The notes beneath the pieces were generated by a model, which was not told the origin of the DNA, made no database searches, and worked only from the letters and a program-made list of their open reading frames with translations. The position numbers and the translations under genes were made by a program. This document shows, piece after piece, positions 48,258-60,800 of a DNA stretch of 64,000 nucleotides (its first letter is position 1; each line of letters starts with the position of its first letter). This DNA is from Dioscorea cayenensis subsp. rotundata (taxonomy: Eukaryota; Streptophyta; Magnoliopsida; Dioscoreales; Dioscoreaceae), in assembly GCF_009730915.1 (NCBI RefSeq), contig NC_052475.1, positions 62,001 to 126,000 of the forward strand, read 5' to 3'.

Positions 48258-48790
48258 AAGGTGCGGTTGATTTACACATAGGTACATCACAAGGTGGACA
48301 ACACAGTACAAGTGCACTAGTTTAAGTGTACATCACAAATGCTTGTATATTTAGTGGACATCACAAAAAATTTTGTACTATTTTTTGTTTGATTTACATA
48401 AGTATTGGACTAAAAACTGTATAATCTTTTGCTGTTTTGGGAAAAAAAATTCAGATGACAAAATATTTTAAAATTTCTTTTTTTTTTAATTGTCATCACT
48501 TAACTTTTTTTATAATTTGTAAAATTATTAAGGCATAATTATATATATTGTTTTAATTTCTAAAATTTTTATTGGATTGTGGTTGTGTTGTAATTTTTAA
48601 TTTTTAATTAGGGAGTAAATCTATCTTTTTGGTTGTTTTTGTACCATAGTTAAAAAGTTGTACCGTGGTTTTGATGGCACAAAATTTTTAGCAACTTGTG
48701 CTGTACTCAACTAATTCCTTGTGTTATACTCCAAACCCATTTGTAAATCAAACAAGGAACAAGAGAGTTTGTGCTGTGTTGTCCCTCTTT
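48258..48790. mobile_element. Possible MITE-like element with inverted motifs
   Basis: GGACAACACAGTAC near 48296 is inverted as GTGCTGTGTTGTCC near 48770, and GTTGATTTACA near 48263 is inverted as TGTAAATCAAAC near 48740. The order of the two motifs is not symmetrical, and GTTTGATTTACAT also occurs in direct orientation near 48398. The interior is AT-rich with no gene. It could be a rearranged MITE. Confidence 0.35.
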
Positions 48791-48799
48791 TTTTTCTGT

Positions 48800-50629
48800 T
48801 CCTACTAGTTCACATCATATGATACAATCAGATCTTGTTCGTATTGATCCCTTTGATCACAGAGCTCTCTTGAAGCTCATGCGATACTTTGGTTCATGAG
48901 ACATCCATCTCTCATATCCCTACTCCTACGACCACCCAGTTGCCGGATGAAATTGCGGATACTCCTCCTCTACGTTAGTCCACTTGTATCCATAAGTCTA
49001 CTAAACTACGACTTTAGTATTCATCCTATTACGCCTCATTTGCTTTTTGTTTCATCTATTCATCATCTTTCTGAGCCTTCGTCCTACAGAGAGGCAGTTC
49101 ATGATCCTCTTTGGCAGACTGCTATGGCTGAGGAACTTATTGCTCTACACTAGACTCATACATGGGATTTGGTTCGACTACACACGGAAAACATGTCATT
49201 GGTTCTCATTGGGTGTATAAGATTAAAAACTAAATCCAGCGGATCCGATGAAAGGTACGAGGCCCGACTTGTTGCTAAAAGCTACTCCCAGAGTATGGCA
49301 TGGACTATGAAGAAACCTTTGCTCCTGTTGCCAAAATGACGACTATTCAGTACTCACGATTCTTTATTGCTTCCATTTCTTAGATGGAGAATATATCTCG
49401 AGATGGATGTCAAGAATGCTTTCTTGAATGGTGATCTTCATGAAGAAGTTTATATGATACCTCATCCCGGTGTTGCACATCAGTCAGGTGAAGTTTGCAA
49501 GCTTTGTAAAGCTCTTTACGGTCTCAAACAAGCACCACGTGCCTGGTTTGAGAAAGTTTTCTTCGTGATCACTTGAGCGAGCTTTTCTTCCTAGTCACCA
49601 TGATTGGCGTTATTTGTCAAGTGTACGATGGCGAGGTCGTATTCTATTATCCTTATATGTTGATGACATGATTATTACTAGTGATGATTGTGATGGAATT
49701 AACTCTTTGAAGTCTGAATTGTACGTTGCTTTGCTATGAAGACATGGGTATGCTCACGTTATTTTTGGGAATTGAGGTTTGCCTATTCCTCGAAAGGCTA
49801 TCTTTTATCTCAATCAAAGTATATAAGTGATTTGTTTGAGCATGCTCGACTCAGCGATAGCCGGGACTAGTTGATACTCATGAGACTAATGCTAGATACT
49901 CTCCAAGTCGGATGGTACTCCTTTGGCGATTCGGTCTTTATCATCTTGTTGTTGGCGGCTTGGTTTATCTTCTTTGTGACTCGTCACGACATTGCACCGC
50001 GTTGTTCAAGTGGTTAGTCGGGTTTGTCGCTACCCTACTACAATTCATTGAAATTTGCTAGTGCTTTTGTATTCTTAGGTATCTTGAGGGCACTCAATTT
50101 CAGAGCCTCATGTTTCCTTTTACGTCATCGTTAGGCATTGCGTGCTTACTACGATGTCGATTGGGTGGTGATCTTCACGGATCGTAAGTCGACTACTGGA
50201 TTTTGTATTTTTCTCCATGACTCACTTATTTCATAGAAGAGCAAGAAACAAGATGTCATCTCTCAATCTTCTACAGAAGCCGAGTATCGTGCCATGGCCT
50301 TGACTACTTGTGATATTGTTTGAGCTCTGTCTGGTTGCTAGCTGATATGGGTATCTCTCTTTGTCACCCTACTCCGCTACATTGTGATAATCAGAGTGCT
50401 ATTCAGATTGCACATAATTCAGTTTTTCATGAGCGCACCAAGCATATCGAGATTGATTGTCATATCACTCGTCATCATCTACAAATTGGCACCATCACAT
50501 TGCCGTTTGTTCCTTCTTCTCTCCAAATTGCTGATATTTTTACAAAAGCACACTCGGCTTCGCGCTTCCGTTTCTTATCTGACAAACTCTCGATGCTTAT
50601 CGTTGTCGCATCGTGAGTTTGAGGGGGGA
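48800..50629 (+). pseudogene. Ty1/copia pol remnant (reverse transcriptase and RNase H)
   Basis: Copia pol homology runs across many stops and frameshifts. Visible pieces are REAVHDPLWQTAMAEELIAL (48,300-series upstream of RT, at 49090-49150), [20 protein letters not shown] (49400-49456), [14 protein letters not shown] (49505-49547), a YVDDM-type catalytic motif (about 49658), and the RNase H end LHCDNQSAIQIAHNSVFHER and IADIFTKA (50380-50560). A purine tract TTTGAGGGGGG (50618-50628) ends the internal region. It is an old, inactive copy in + orientation. Confidence 0.85.
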
Positions 50630-50872
50630 TATTAGTATATATTATTATTATGTTAGTTTATAAGGATATATTAGCATATATTATTATTATGTTAGTATAT
50701 AAGGATATATTAGCATATTAGTCTATTTACTTTTCTTGTAAAATCCTAGCTATATAAAAACCCCTTATGTGTATTTCTTTTTCTTAGAAATCCTAATATG
50801 AAATACCCAGCCTCTGTTTCTCTGTCTTCATGCCTTCGTCTCTTTATGTCTTCATAGATAACCTCACTATTA
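50630..50872 (+). repeat. Copia 3' LTR, about 243 bp
   Basis: Starts right after the purine tract with TATTAG and ends CTATTA, which looks like TGTTAG...CTAACA ends decayed at both terminal dinucleotides. It holds a roughly 50-bp internal tandem duplication (TATATTATTATTATGTTAGT) and a TATAAAAA box near 50753, as an LTR promoter would. No 5' LTR is seen. Confidence 0.65.
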
Positions 50873-51439
50873 GGTAGTTTGCAATAGCTACCAATGACCA
50901 CTTGTATCTTTTTGCCACGTTCGGATTGAAATTGTGGACCATCTATTTATCAATGTTCTATGCAGTAGTATCTATATGGAATCACTTCACTCGCATCTGG
51001 TGGCAAACAAGACTCTTTATTTGATGGCGATCTCTTGGATGGCTGGTATTGGGGACTTAGCCCTTCACACACACACACCACGATCATGGTCCCTTGTTGG
51101 TTAAAAGCAATTATTTGTCAAATTTGGCTTGGAGGAAATAAATACATGTTTAATTCTTATATATGCTCAATATCATCTTTGATTCTGAAAATGAATCATA
51201 TGTTCAAAATTTATTTATTTATTTGCCTTTTGTAACTCATGAAGTCAAAAAGCCCGGAAAGTCTGGAGGCCTTGTCTGGTGAGGTAAAGAAAAGTGTATA
51301 GTTTTAAGGCCTTCCATAAAAAGATGAGGGATAACCACGATAACAATTCCCATGTCATCAGCTGGCTGCACATAGGCCTACTCTGGTATGCGGTATCCTA
51401 GGAGGGCATCCCTTAGAGGCCTATCTCTATGTCTACCTC

Positions 51440-51440
51440 T

Positions 51441-51471
<31 letters not shown>

Positions 51472-51475
51472 TTTT
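51440..51475. repeat. (TTTA)n microsatellite
   Basis: About nine tandem TTTA units. Confidence 0.95.
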
Positions 51476-51595
51476 GAAGCATCCACCACAGGTGGATTCT
51501 ATTATCTACTTTTGTTCTTTTATTGTACTAAGCTTTTATTTTGTCACGTAGTACCCATATTTTAATTTTTAATGAATTTGTGGGTTATATATTTT

Positions 51596-51597
<2 letters not shown>

Positions 51598-51640
<43 letters not shown>

Positions 51641-51642
51641 TT
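51598..51642. repeat. (TAA)n microsatellite
   Basis: About fifteen tandem TAA units. Confidence 0.95.
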
Positions 51643-52079
51643 CATTAAATGTTCCACAAAATAGCTACTCCCTTCTTTAATTTAGGAGACGGTGAGTTCT
51701 CGATTTGGTCCTAAATAGTACTAATTAAATTTGATACCATAGACTAGATGCCAGACTTTTGCTAAGAGTAGACTTTTTAGCGGTGAGTGATTTGAGAACA
51801 TTATTTAATTCATGATCGCGGGTGACTTTTTAGGAGGTCCACGGTTTTGCTTGAATTTCCACTTTGATCGCTGTTTTCAATTTGTATCAAAGCGGTTGCT
51901 CGAGATCGATTCCCATTTTCGCAAGCGACCCTCTTGGTTTTCGTGATCCTACAATGTGGCTACCAAATACGCCACGTACATTAAATTAATCATTTCTTAA
52001 CACCCATTGTGGACAGTTAGCGTTCCACGTCGTATTATTCGTGATCTACTCGACAGACACACTCGGTTGCAGGTGTTTA

Positions 52080-52220
52080 TTAGGGTTGGCAGTGATGCGG
52101 AGGCGGGCGGGGCATGCCTGCACCGTCCGCCCGCGCGTCATGAGCGGAGGCCGGTGGGTGAAGCGGGCCGGGCGGGGCACTATTCACAGCCACGTTTTGC
52201 ATCGTCAATCTCACTTGCCC
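52080..52220. mobile_element. GC-rich terminal fragment of a hAT-like MITE
   Basis: Starts TAGGGTTGGCAGTGATGCGG and continues with GGCGGGCGGGGC-type motifs, the style of GC-rich ends of plant hAT MITEs whose TIR starts TAGGG. Only one end is visible; the assembly gap follows shortly after. Confidence 0.4.
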
Positions 52221-52450
52221 GCTTATAGTTATAAAATAAGTATTTAAAATTCTTAAAAACATTTATAAAGATAGATTTATTTTAAAACTTTTATATTTAA
52301 AGACAACTCATAAGAAATTTATTGAAAATTTTTAAAAAAATTCATTATTATAATGAGGCAAAAATAATTCAGGCCGCGCCACTCAAGGCCAGAGGATCAG
52401 GCGGATGGGTTTTGTCAGTAGAACCCTTGGTTCCCTGCTGTGTCCATTGC

Positions 52451-53450
52451 NNNNNNNNNNNNNNNNNNNNNNNNNNNNNNNNNNNNNNNNNNNNNNNNNN
52501 NNNNNNNNNNNNNNNNNNNNNNNNNNNNNNNNNNNNNNNNNNNNNNNNNNNNNNNNNNNNNNNNNNNNNNNNNNNNNNNNNNNNNNNNNNNNNNNNNNNN
52601 NNNNNNNNNNNNNNNNNNNNNNNNNNNNNNNNNNNNNNNNNNNNNNNNNNNNNNNNNNNNNNNNNNNNNNNNNNNNNNNNNNNNNNNNNNNNNNNNNNNN
52701 NNNNNNNNNNNNNNNNNNNNNNNNNNNNNNNNNNNNNNNNNNNNNNNNNNNNNNNNNNNNNNNNNNNNNNNNNNNNNNNNNNNNNNNNNNNNNNNNNNNN
52801 NNNNNNNNNNNNNNNNNNNNNNNNNNNNNNNNNNNNNNNNNNNNNNNNNNNNNNNNNNNNNNNNNNNNNNNNNNNNNNNNNNNNNNNNNNNNNNNNNNNN
52901 NNNNNNNNNNNNNNNNNNNNNNNNNNNNNNNNNNNNNNNNNNNNNNNNNNNNNNNNNNNNNNNNNNNNNNNNNNNNNNNNNNNNNNNNNNNNNNNNNNNN
53001 NNNNNNNNNNNNNNNNNNNNNNNNNNNNNNNNNNNNNNNNNNNNNNNNNNNNNNNNNNNNNNNNNNNNNNNNNNNNNNNNNNNNNNNNNNNNNNNNNNNN
53101 NNNNNNNNNNNNNNNNNNNNNNNNNNNNNNNNNNNNNNNNNNNNNNNNNNNNNNNNNNNNNNNNNNNNNNNNNNNNNNNNNNNNNNNNNNNNNNNNNNNN
53201 NNNNNNNNNNNNNNNNNNNNNNNNNNNNNNNNNNNNNNNNNNNNNNNNNNNNNNNNNNNNNNNNNNNNNNNNNNNNNNNNNNNNNNNNNNNNNNNNNNNN
53301 NNNNNNNNNNNNNNNNNNNNNNNNNNNNNNNNNNNNNNNNNNNNNNNNNNNNNNNNNNNNNNNNNNNNNNNNNNNNNNNNNNNNNNNNNNNNNNNNNNNN
53401 NNNNNNNNNNNNNNNNNNNNNNNNNNNNNNNNNNNNNNNNNNNNNNNNNN
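52451..53450. other. Assembly gap, 1,000 N
   Basis: Exactly 1,000 undetermined bases, a conventional gap size, so the true length is unknown. The sequences on either side cannot be assumed to be neighbours at that distance. Confidence 0.99.
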
Positions 53451-54895
53451 ATTAGCCCGAGTGCAAATCAGGGGTTTGCTTTCCATAATCACTCACATTG
53501 GACAGGTTTGAAAATTTGATCAGCTTACATTATTACTCAATTTAATTGAATTAGAAGAAAAAAAAACATAAAATAGAGATTTATTCAAATTGTCAAAATT
53601 GACTATTTGATTTTTTTCAACAACAGGATCTGTAAAATTCATGCAAGGAGCATATATAATGATTTTTTTTATTAATAATTGAGTATTAATATATATGCTA
53701 GTGCCGTGAGAGTGGAAATATGGTTATTTAATTGCAACAGAGTATTATTACAAATATTCCAAATAAAAAGATTTTTTAGTCCACTGAAAAAACACTCAAC
53801 TATTCAATGTCTTGGAAAATTAAAATCTCTTTAACTGTTTCCATTTTACTCTATCAACGGCTCAACTCGTTAGTTTTTTCACATAAAAACTTATCAAACA
53901 ACTTAAAAAATAATATTAAAAAAACCATATAAGTTATTCTTTAAAATTATAAATATAAAAAAACCATTTCGTTTATCCACTTTTATTTAAAAAAAAAAAA
54001 ATTCTCATAACCGATATACCAGAAAAGGTAGTATTTTATTTTTCTTATAAATAAAAAGGTAGGTTAATTAGCCATACATTTAAAAAAACAAAAAAAAACA
54101 AAAACCATTTCCTAGCTGGAAGGGGCTTGCCATGCATTATTATCTACAGGAGACAGTCATGGTGTGGCTCTATTTGATTATTCAAAACAGTAATGCTAAT
54201 CATTGATTAGAATATTCTCACGTGTTTCTGCACTCACCGTTAATCTCAAACAAAACTCCAATACACATTTTATACATGAAAAAAAAAATTAATTTAAAAA
54301 ATAAAATAAAAATATTAATATCATTACTTGTATCAATGAAAAACGAATAAAACCACATCAATTAAAAAAGAACGAATCGAGTGACACAAACACTACTTTC
54401 ACAGCAGTATCACAAACCCAGCCACCTGACAACACAGCCTAAACCAGCAAGGGCAGCACAAAAACTACCAACAAGAACAAAACCCAAAAATAAAAAGCAT
54501 GTACGAAAGAGAAAAAACATGCCGACACAACGCGCCTGGAATGATCAACCAGCTAGCCCATGGACTGAAACTGTGTCTCCTCAGAAGGAATATCTCCTCC
54601 ATCCTCAACTGGGGGAGAGACCCCGCTATCCATCTCCGCCTGAGGGCCAACAAAGTTCAGACAGCAGCGGATAGCATCACATGACTCCACCAGCTTTGCT
54701 CTAGGACCCTCCGCAGCTGTAGAGATCCACGCCAATAAATTTACTTGTATCAATTACTCCAAGTAAATTTTATCTAAAATTTACCATTTTTAAACTTACA
54801 TTTTATTACAATAAATATTTTTATATATATATATAGTCAATGTCTGAGCTGACAAGTGATCTCATTACCACAATTAATTGCAGCAGTAGCCGCTC
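53451..54895. other. Intergenic DNA upstream of ABCG
   Basis: AT-rich with many A and T runs. 54380-54740 is less AT-rich and open on both strands (for example 54553-54753 minus), but I recognise no protein; it may be a retroelement scrap. A TATATATATA run lies at 54822-54834, about 60 bp upstream of the ABCG start. Confidence 0.45.
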
Positions 54896-57800
54896 ATGGC
54901 GTGGCCGGGCGACCTCGGCCGGATGGGGAGTAGCCGGCGGGCTCTAATGGCGGCGAGCTTTCGGGCCAACGAGGAGGAAGGTGACTACAACTTCATCTAT
55001 GATGACAAAGATCCGAGATGGGTGGAGTTAGAGAGCCTTCCAACTCCGGACAGGGCCAGGAAAGGCATCATCCTTCATGTATCTCTGACCGGCCAACTTG
55101 TTACAAACGAGGTTGATGTCCGACGTCTCAAACCTCATCTTAAAAAGACTCTCATGAGTCGCATATTCGCCGATGTTGATGAAGATAATGAACAGTTCCT
55201 TCGTTGGATCAAAGGCCGTTATGAACGGTGCCCGTTTTCCCATTTTTTTTTTTCCTTTAAATTTATTTCTTCATATGTATATATATATATATTATATAAA
55301 CATGAACAGGGTGGGCATGGAGCTGCCAAAGATTGAGGTACGGTTTCAAGAGTTATCAGTGGAAGGGAAGGTGTACGTTGGGAGTAGAGCGCTGCCGACA
55401 CTGCTCAACTCTGTCATCAACTTCACCGAGGTTTTTTTATTTTATTTTATTTAAATTTTTGGTTGTTTTTAATGAGTTCGTTGAAGAGTTGTTGGAAATG
55501 AAAAACATTTGATTGTGTTTTGATTTTATTTTAGTTTTTTTAGTTCTTCTTGTTTTTGTTGTTGTGCTAGTTTTTTTTTATATATAAAAAAAATTGGATA
55601 AATTACATATATTAAAACAATAAAAGTACAAATTAGCTCCACCACACAAGTGAAGTTGTGCTAGTTTTCTGTTATATTTTTTTTTAATTTTTGCACTTTT
55701 GTAGTTTCCATTTTTAGTGAATTTTTGTATTTTAATTTATGTTCTTTGTATTTTTATGTGATTGTTGTAATAATATTTTTTTAAAAAAAAATAAATAAAT
55801 TGCTTCAATTAATCAGATAAGGTGTTGTAATAATATTTGTGGGTTAACTATTTAAAAATAATAATATATAGTATGCATGTGCACATGCTATTCGCCTTTG
55901 AATTGAAGAGGACTGACTTTAAGGTTGCATGTTTTGTTGTCATCTATGAGATATCACACATGGATATTGGACTTCGTGCTTGGATTATTTTTATTTTTAT
56001 TTTTATTTTTATTTACCTCTATAAACTTGTCTAAAAAAATCCCAATATTTAGTTTGAGTTAAGTTAGCATGAAAGTGTGTGAGGCTGACTTTTTAAGAGT
56101 AAACAGGCTGACCTTTTCCATTAATGTTCCCAGGGAATGGCAGGGCATCTTGGTCTTTTTCCGTCCAAGAAAAAGGTCCACAAAATACTCCACAGTGTCA
56201 ATGGTATCATTAAGCCATCCAGGTAGTGAGTTTATATATATTCTAATATTGATTTCTAATTCAGCTGAGAAATGTGAGTAAATCTTTGTTTTTTTTTAAT
56301 GTATTATTACTATTCCAGGATGACTCTTCTTCTTGGTCCACCCGGCTCTGGAAAAACAACATTATTACGTTCTCTCTCAGGAATGCCAGATAGAAACTTA
56401 AAGGTGCCTGCTCCCATGTCCATTTTAATATGAATTTTCATAAAACCATATATATATATATATTTTTATAAACAATTGTGTGATATAACAGTAAATTTCT
56501 GTGTGTCAGATATCAGGGTTGAGTGAGTTATTGTGGACGTGATCTGTCAGAGTTCATCCCTCAAAGGATAAGTTCATATATAAATCAGCATGACATGCAC
56601 ATCTGTGAAATGACAGTCAGAGAGACATTGGATTTCTCTGGACAATGTTCCGGTGTTGGAGGAGGCTATGAAATGCTGCTAGAGTTACTAAGACGTGAAA
56701 AGGCTGCAGGTATCAAGCCAGACCCTGATACTGATGCTTTCATGAAAGCATCAGCAATGCCAGGACAGAAGTCCAACCTTGTCACAGACTACCTTCTCAA
56801 AGTTTGTTCTTTTCCCTTCATAGGCTAGTAGGCTACTACATATATATATTATTATAGTCTATATTCCAAGTCATATTCCTGTTAATATATATATATATAT
56901 ATCTTTTGTAGGTGATTGGTTTGGATATTTGTGCTGATACTATTCTGGGTAATGAGATGAGACGTGGTGTTTCTGGGGGTGAAAAGAAACGTGTAACTAC
57001 TGGAGAGATGTTGGCAGGGCCTAACAGAACACTGTTCATGGATGACATATCAACTGGACTTGATAGCTCCACCACCTTTCAGATTGTTAAGTTTTGTGAG
57101 ACAAATGGTTCATGTCATGGATGGAACGGTGCTCATGTCTCTTCTCCAGCCGGCACCTGAAGTCTTTGAACTTTTTGATGACATAATCTTACTGTCCGAG
57201 GGGCACATTGTTTATCAAGGTCCAAGAGAGCATGTTCTTGAGTTCTTTGAGTTCATGGGTTTTAGATGTCCTGAAAGGAAAGGAATTGCAGACTTCCTGC
57301 AAGAAGTCACTTCAAAGAAGGATCAAGAGAAGTATTGGTTCAATGTAAACCAGCAGTCTTTTAGATACATTTCAGCTCTTGAGTTTGCAGAATCCTTCAA
57401 GACATTTCATGTAGGCAGGTACATCTCAGACAGTCTCAGCATCCCTTATGATCAGAACAGAGCAGAGTATAATTTAATAGTGAAGGAGACAAGTAATAAG
57501 TATGGCATCTCAAACTGGAAGCTCTTCAAGGCATGCTTCTTCAGGGAATGGTTGCTAATGAAACGCAACTCATTTGTTTATATATTCAAGACATTTCAAA
57601 TCTCAATCATGTCAGTGATTGCCATGAGCGTGTTCTTAGGATCACAAATGCATCACAGAACCATTGCTGATGGAACAAAGTACATAAATGCTTTATTTTA
57701 CGGTTTGACAACTGTGATGTTCAATGGTATGTCTGAGATAGTGATGACTATTGAAAGGCTTCCGGTGTTCTATAAGCAGAGGGATTTTCTGTTTTTCCCT

Positions 57801-60800
57801 TCTTGGGCTTTCGCATTGCCATATATAATTCTTAGAATTCCTATTTCACTACTAGAATCAGGAATATGGATGTTGATTACTTATTATCCCATGGGTTTCG
57901 CACCTGCTGCTAGTCGGTAATGATCTATAAACATAATTCATCTACTTGTGCTGCATGTTTGGAGAAGTTAACATCTTCATTTGTATATAAATATTCAGGT
58001 TCTTTAGGCAATTCTTGGCATTATTCTTTATACACCATATGAGCTTGTCAATGTGCCGGTTTATCGCTGCAGCTGCAAGGACTATTATTTATGCCAACAC
58101 ATATGGGAACTGTTTTATGCTTCTTATTTTTGTGCTAGGAGGTTTCATTATATCTAAAGGTTGTAAGCTCATCTTTGTCCAGCAACTCCTCAATTTAAAA
58201 CCATATGTTCATATATTCAATGCTAAAACTAAATTTGAACTATACTAAGCATTGTTTTTATCTATTTATTTATTTTTGTTTGGATCCCTTTCCATTGAAC
58301 AGATGATGTCAATTCTTGGTGGGCATGGGCCATTTGGGTTTCTCCTATGACTTATGGGCAGGATGCTATTAGTGTCAATGAATTCCTTGATCCTAGATGG
58401 AACACTGTAAGAGATTATATATATTGATAATCATCTAAAAGCTTTTGATATTGATGTGATTAATCCTTACTTGCTTGTGATTCTGATCTTTTTCAGCCAA
58501 ATACTGATCCAAGAATTAATGAACCAACAGTAGGGAAAGCATTACTCAAAGTCAGAGGCATATTCACAGAAAGCTACATTTACTGGATCTCCATTGGAGC
58601 TATTTTGGGTTTTGCCATGGTGTTTAATGCTTGTTTTGTCATCTTTCTTAAGATCTTAAATCTTAAGTCATAACATGCTCTTTTTATTTTCAATGTTAAT
58701 CTAGCTATTCATTTAATTCAATTTTGCTGACTGGTTTTCTCTCCATGGCAGCAATTGGGAATTTTCATGCTGCCATTGTAGATGAGGATGCAGACGTTAA
58801 TGATGTTAAGGAAAAAAGATCAAATGGAAATCAGAGGCAAAACATGTCAGACGATAATACATCATCTAAAATCATCGGTTCAGGTTTGAGTTTCTAACCA
58901 CTTTGTCATTAATATTCACTTCCTTGCCTATAAGAAATTACATATCTTTAAAATTCTTTGCCGGGATAATTAGCAATATATACTAGCTAAGCAATCTGAA
59001 TGCTATGATAATATGACAGGTAAAAAGAGTAGTGAACCGATGATTTTGCCTTTTCAGCCACTTTCACTCACATTCAGTAATGTGAACTATTATGTAGACA
59101 TTCCAAGTGTAAGTCAGGTAAAAAAAAAAAGGTTTTCAAGTAATCATACACCGTTTTTTTTTTCAGTGTTTAAGAAATTCGAATTACCATCGCTAAGAGT
59201 AAAGGAGCTAAGAGTAATCGTCTTCAATTACTGTCCAATGTAAGTGGTTCTTTTAGGCCAGGTGTCCTCACTGCACTAGTTGGTGTTAGTGGAGCTGGAA
59301 AGACTACTCTGTTGGATGTTTTGGCTGGAAGAAAGACACAAGGCTTTATTGAAGGATGCATTAACGTTTCTGGTTATCCAAAGAAGCAACAATCCTTTGC
59401 TCGCATTAGTGGTTATTGTGAACAATTTGACATTCATTCACCCCATGTTACTGTCTATGAATCTCTGCTTTTCTCTGCTTGGTTACGTCTCACACCCGAA
59501 ATAACAGAAAAACAAAGAAAGGCATTTTGTACAAATCTTCTCTTTTTATGTTTATAGGTAGAGATTAATGGAAGATGTTTAACATTTTAGCACACTGTCA
59601 TAATATGTAGATGTTTGTGGAGGAAGTGATGGGCCTTGTTGAGCTCAATACATTGAGAAATGCTTTAGTGGGTTCTCCTGGGGTGGATGGATTGTCCACT
59701 GAGCAGAGGAAGAGGCTTACGATAGCTGTGGAGTTGGTAGCAAATCCATCCATCATCTTCATGGATGAGCCAACAACTGGACTTGATGCAAGATCTGCAG
59801 CAATAGTCATGAGAACAGTGAGGAACACTGTTGACTCTGGACGTAGTGTGCTTTGCACCATTCACCAACCAAGCATTGATATCTTTGAATCTTTTGACGA
59901 GGTTGGCTGCATTTGCTTTTGCTTTGATATGTTTCTTCAAACTAAGGTTGATGTGTTTGCCTGCAGTTAATGTTGATGAAAACTGGAGGCAAGCTCATAT
60001 ACTCTGGTCCCCTTGGTCAGCATTCACAAAACCTTATTGACTACTTTGAAGTGAGTTTCACTCTCCTTTTTTTTTTTTGTTCAAAATTATTCTGCTTTTT
60101 ATTGAAAATGAATGCATCACAGACTAACAATCTTGTTCTATAGGCTATTCCTGGAGTTCCTAAAATCCGTGAAGGTCAAAACCCTGCAACATGGGTTCTT
60201 GAAATAAGTTCCTCTGAGGCTCAATTGAACATTGATTTTGCAGAGCTGTATTCCTCTTCCTCTCTTTATAAGTAAGTGAAAAGCTTTGCTGTTCAAGATA
60301 CACTGGGAATTTGCATAACGTTTTCTGTGGTGTTGTTCATTCAGGAGGAATGAGGACATTATCAATGAGCTAAACATTCCAGCACCAGGCTCCAAAGATC
60401 TCAACTTTCCCACAGAATATGCACAGAGCTTTGTGACTCAGAGCATTGCCTGTTTCTGGAAACAACGGCAGTCCTATTGGAGGAATACGAAATATAACAG
60501 CACACGCATCATCACAACTATCGTCTATGGTCTCATGTTTGGTACTATGTTCTGGAACAAGGGTAGTAAGATGTAAGCTTTTGCTTAATCAATCAGCACT
60601 AACATGAAAATTCTTTTGAAATGAACTAAAACAGTTGCATGACAATATTGTTGCGCTTGCATGAACAGAACAAAGCAACAGGATCTGTTCAACTTGTTGG
60701 GAGGCATCTACTCTGCTGTCTTCTTTCTTGGTGCAATGGCTGCCAATAAGGTGCAACCTGTGATTGCCACTGAGAGAGCAGTTTTATACCGTGAAAAAGC

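Larger units (their letters stand above)
50873..52074. other. Intergenic DNA with simple repeats
   Basis: AT-rich sequence with a (TTTA)n run at 51440-51475 and a (TAA)n run at 51598-51642. No gene is seen. Confidence 0.6.

Noticed and set aside
52322-53519. Apparent proteins of about 370 residues across the gap
   Set aside because: They are made almost wholly of unknown residues from the 1,000 N gap.
54381-54753. Candidate small gene upstream of ABCG
   Set aside because: Both strands are open, no family is recognised, and the surroundings look like repeat-derived DNA. Left as intergenic.
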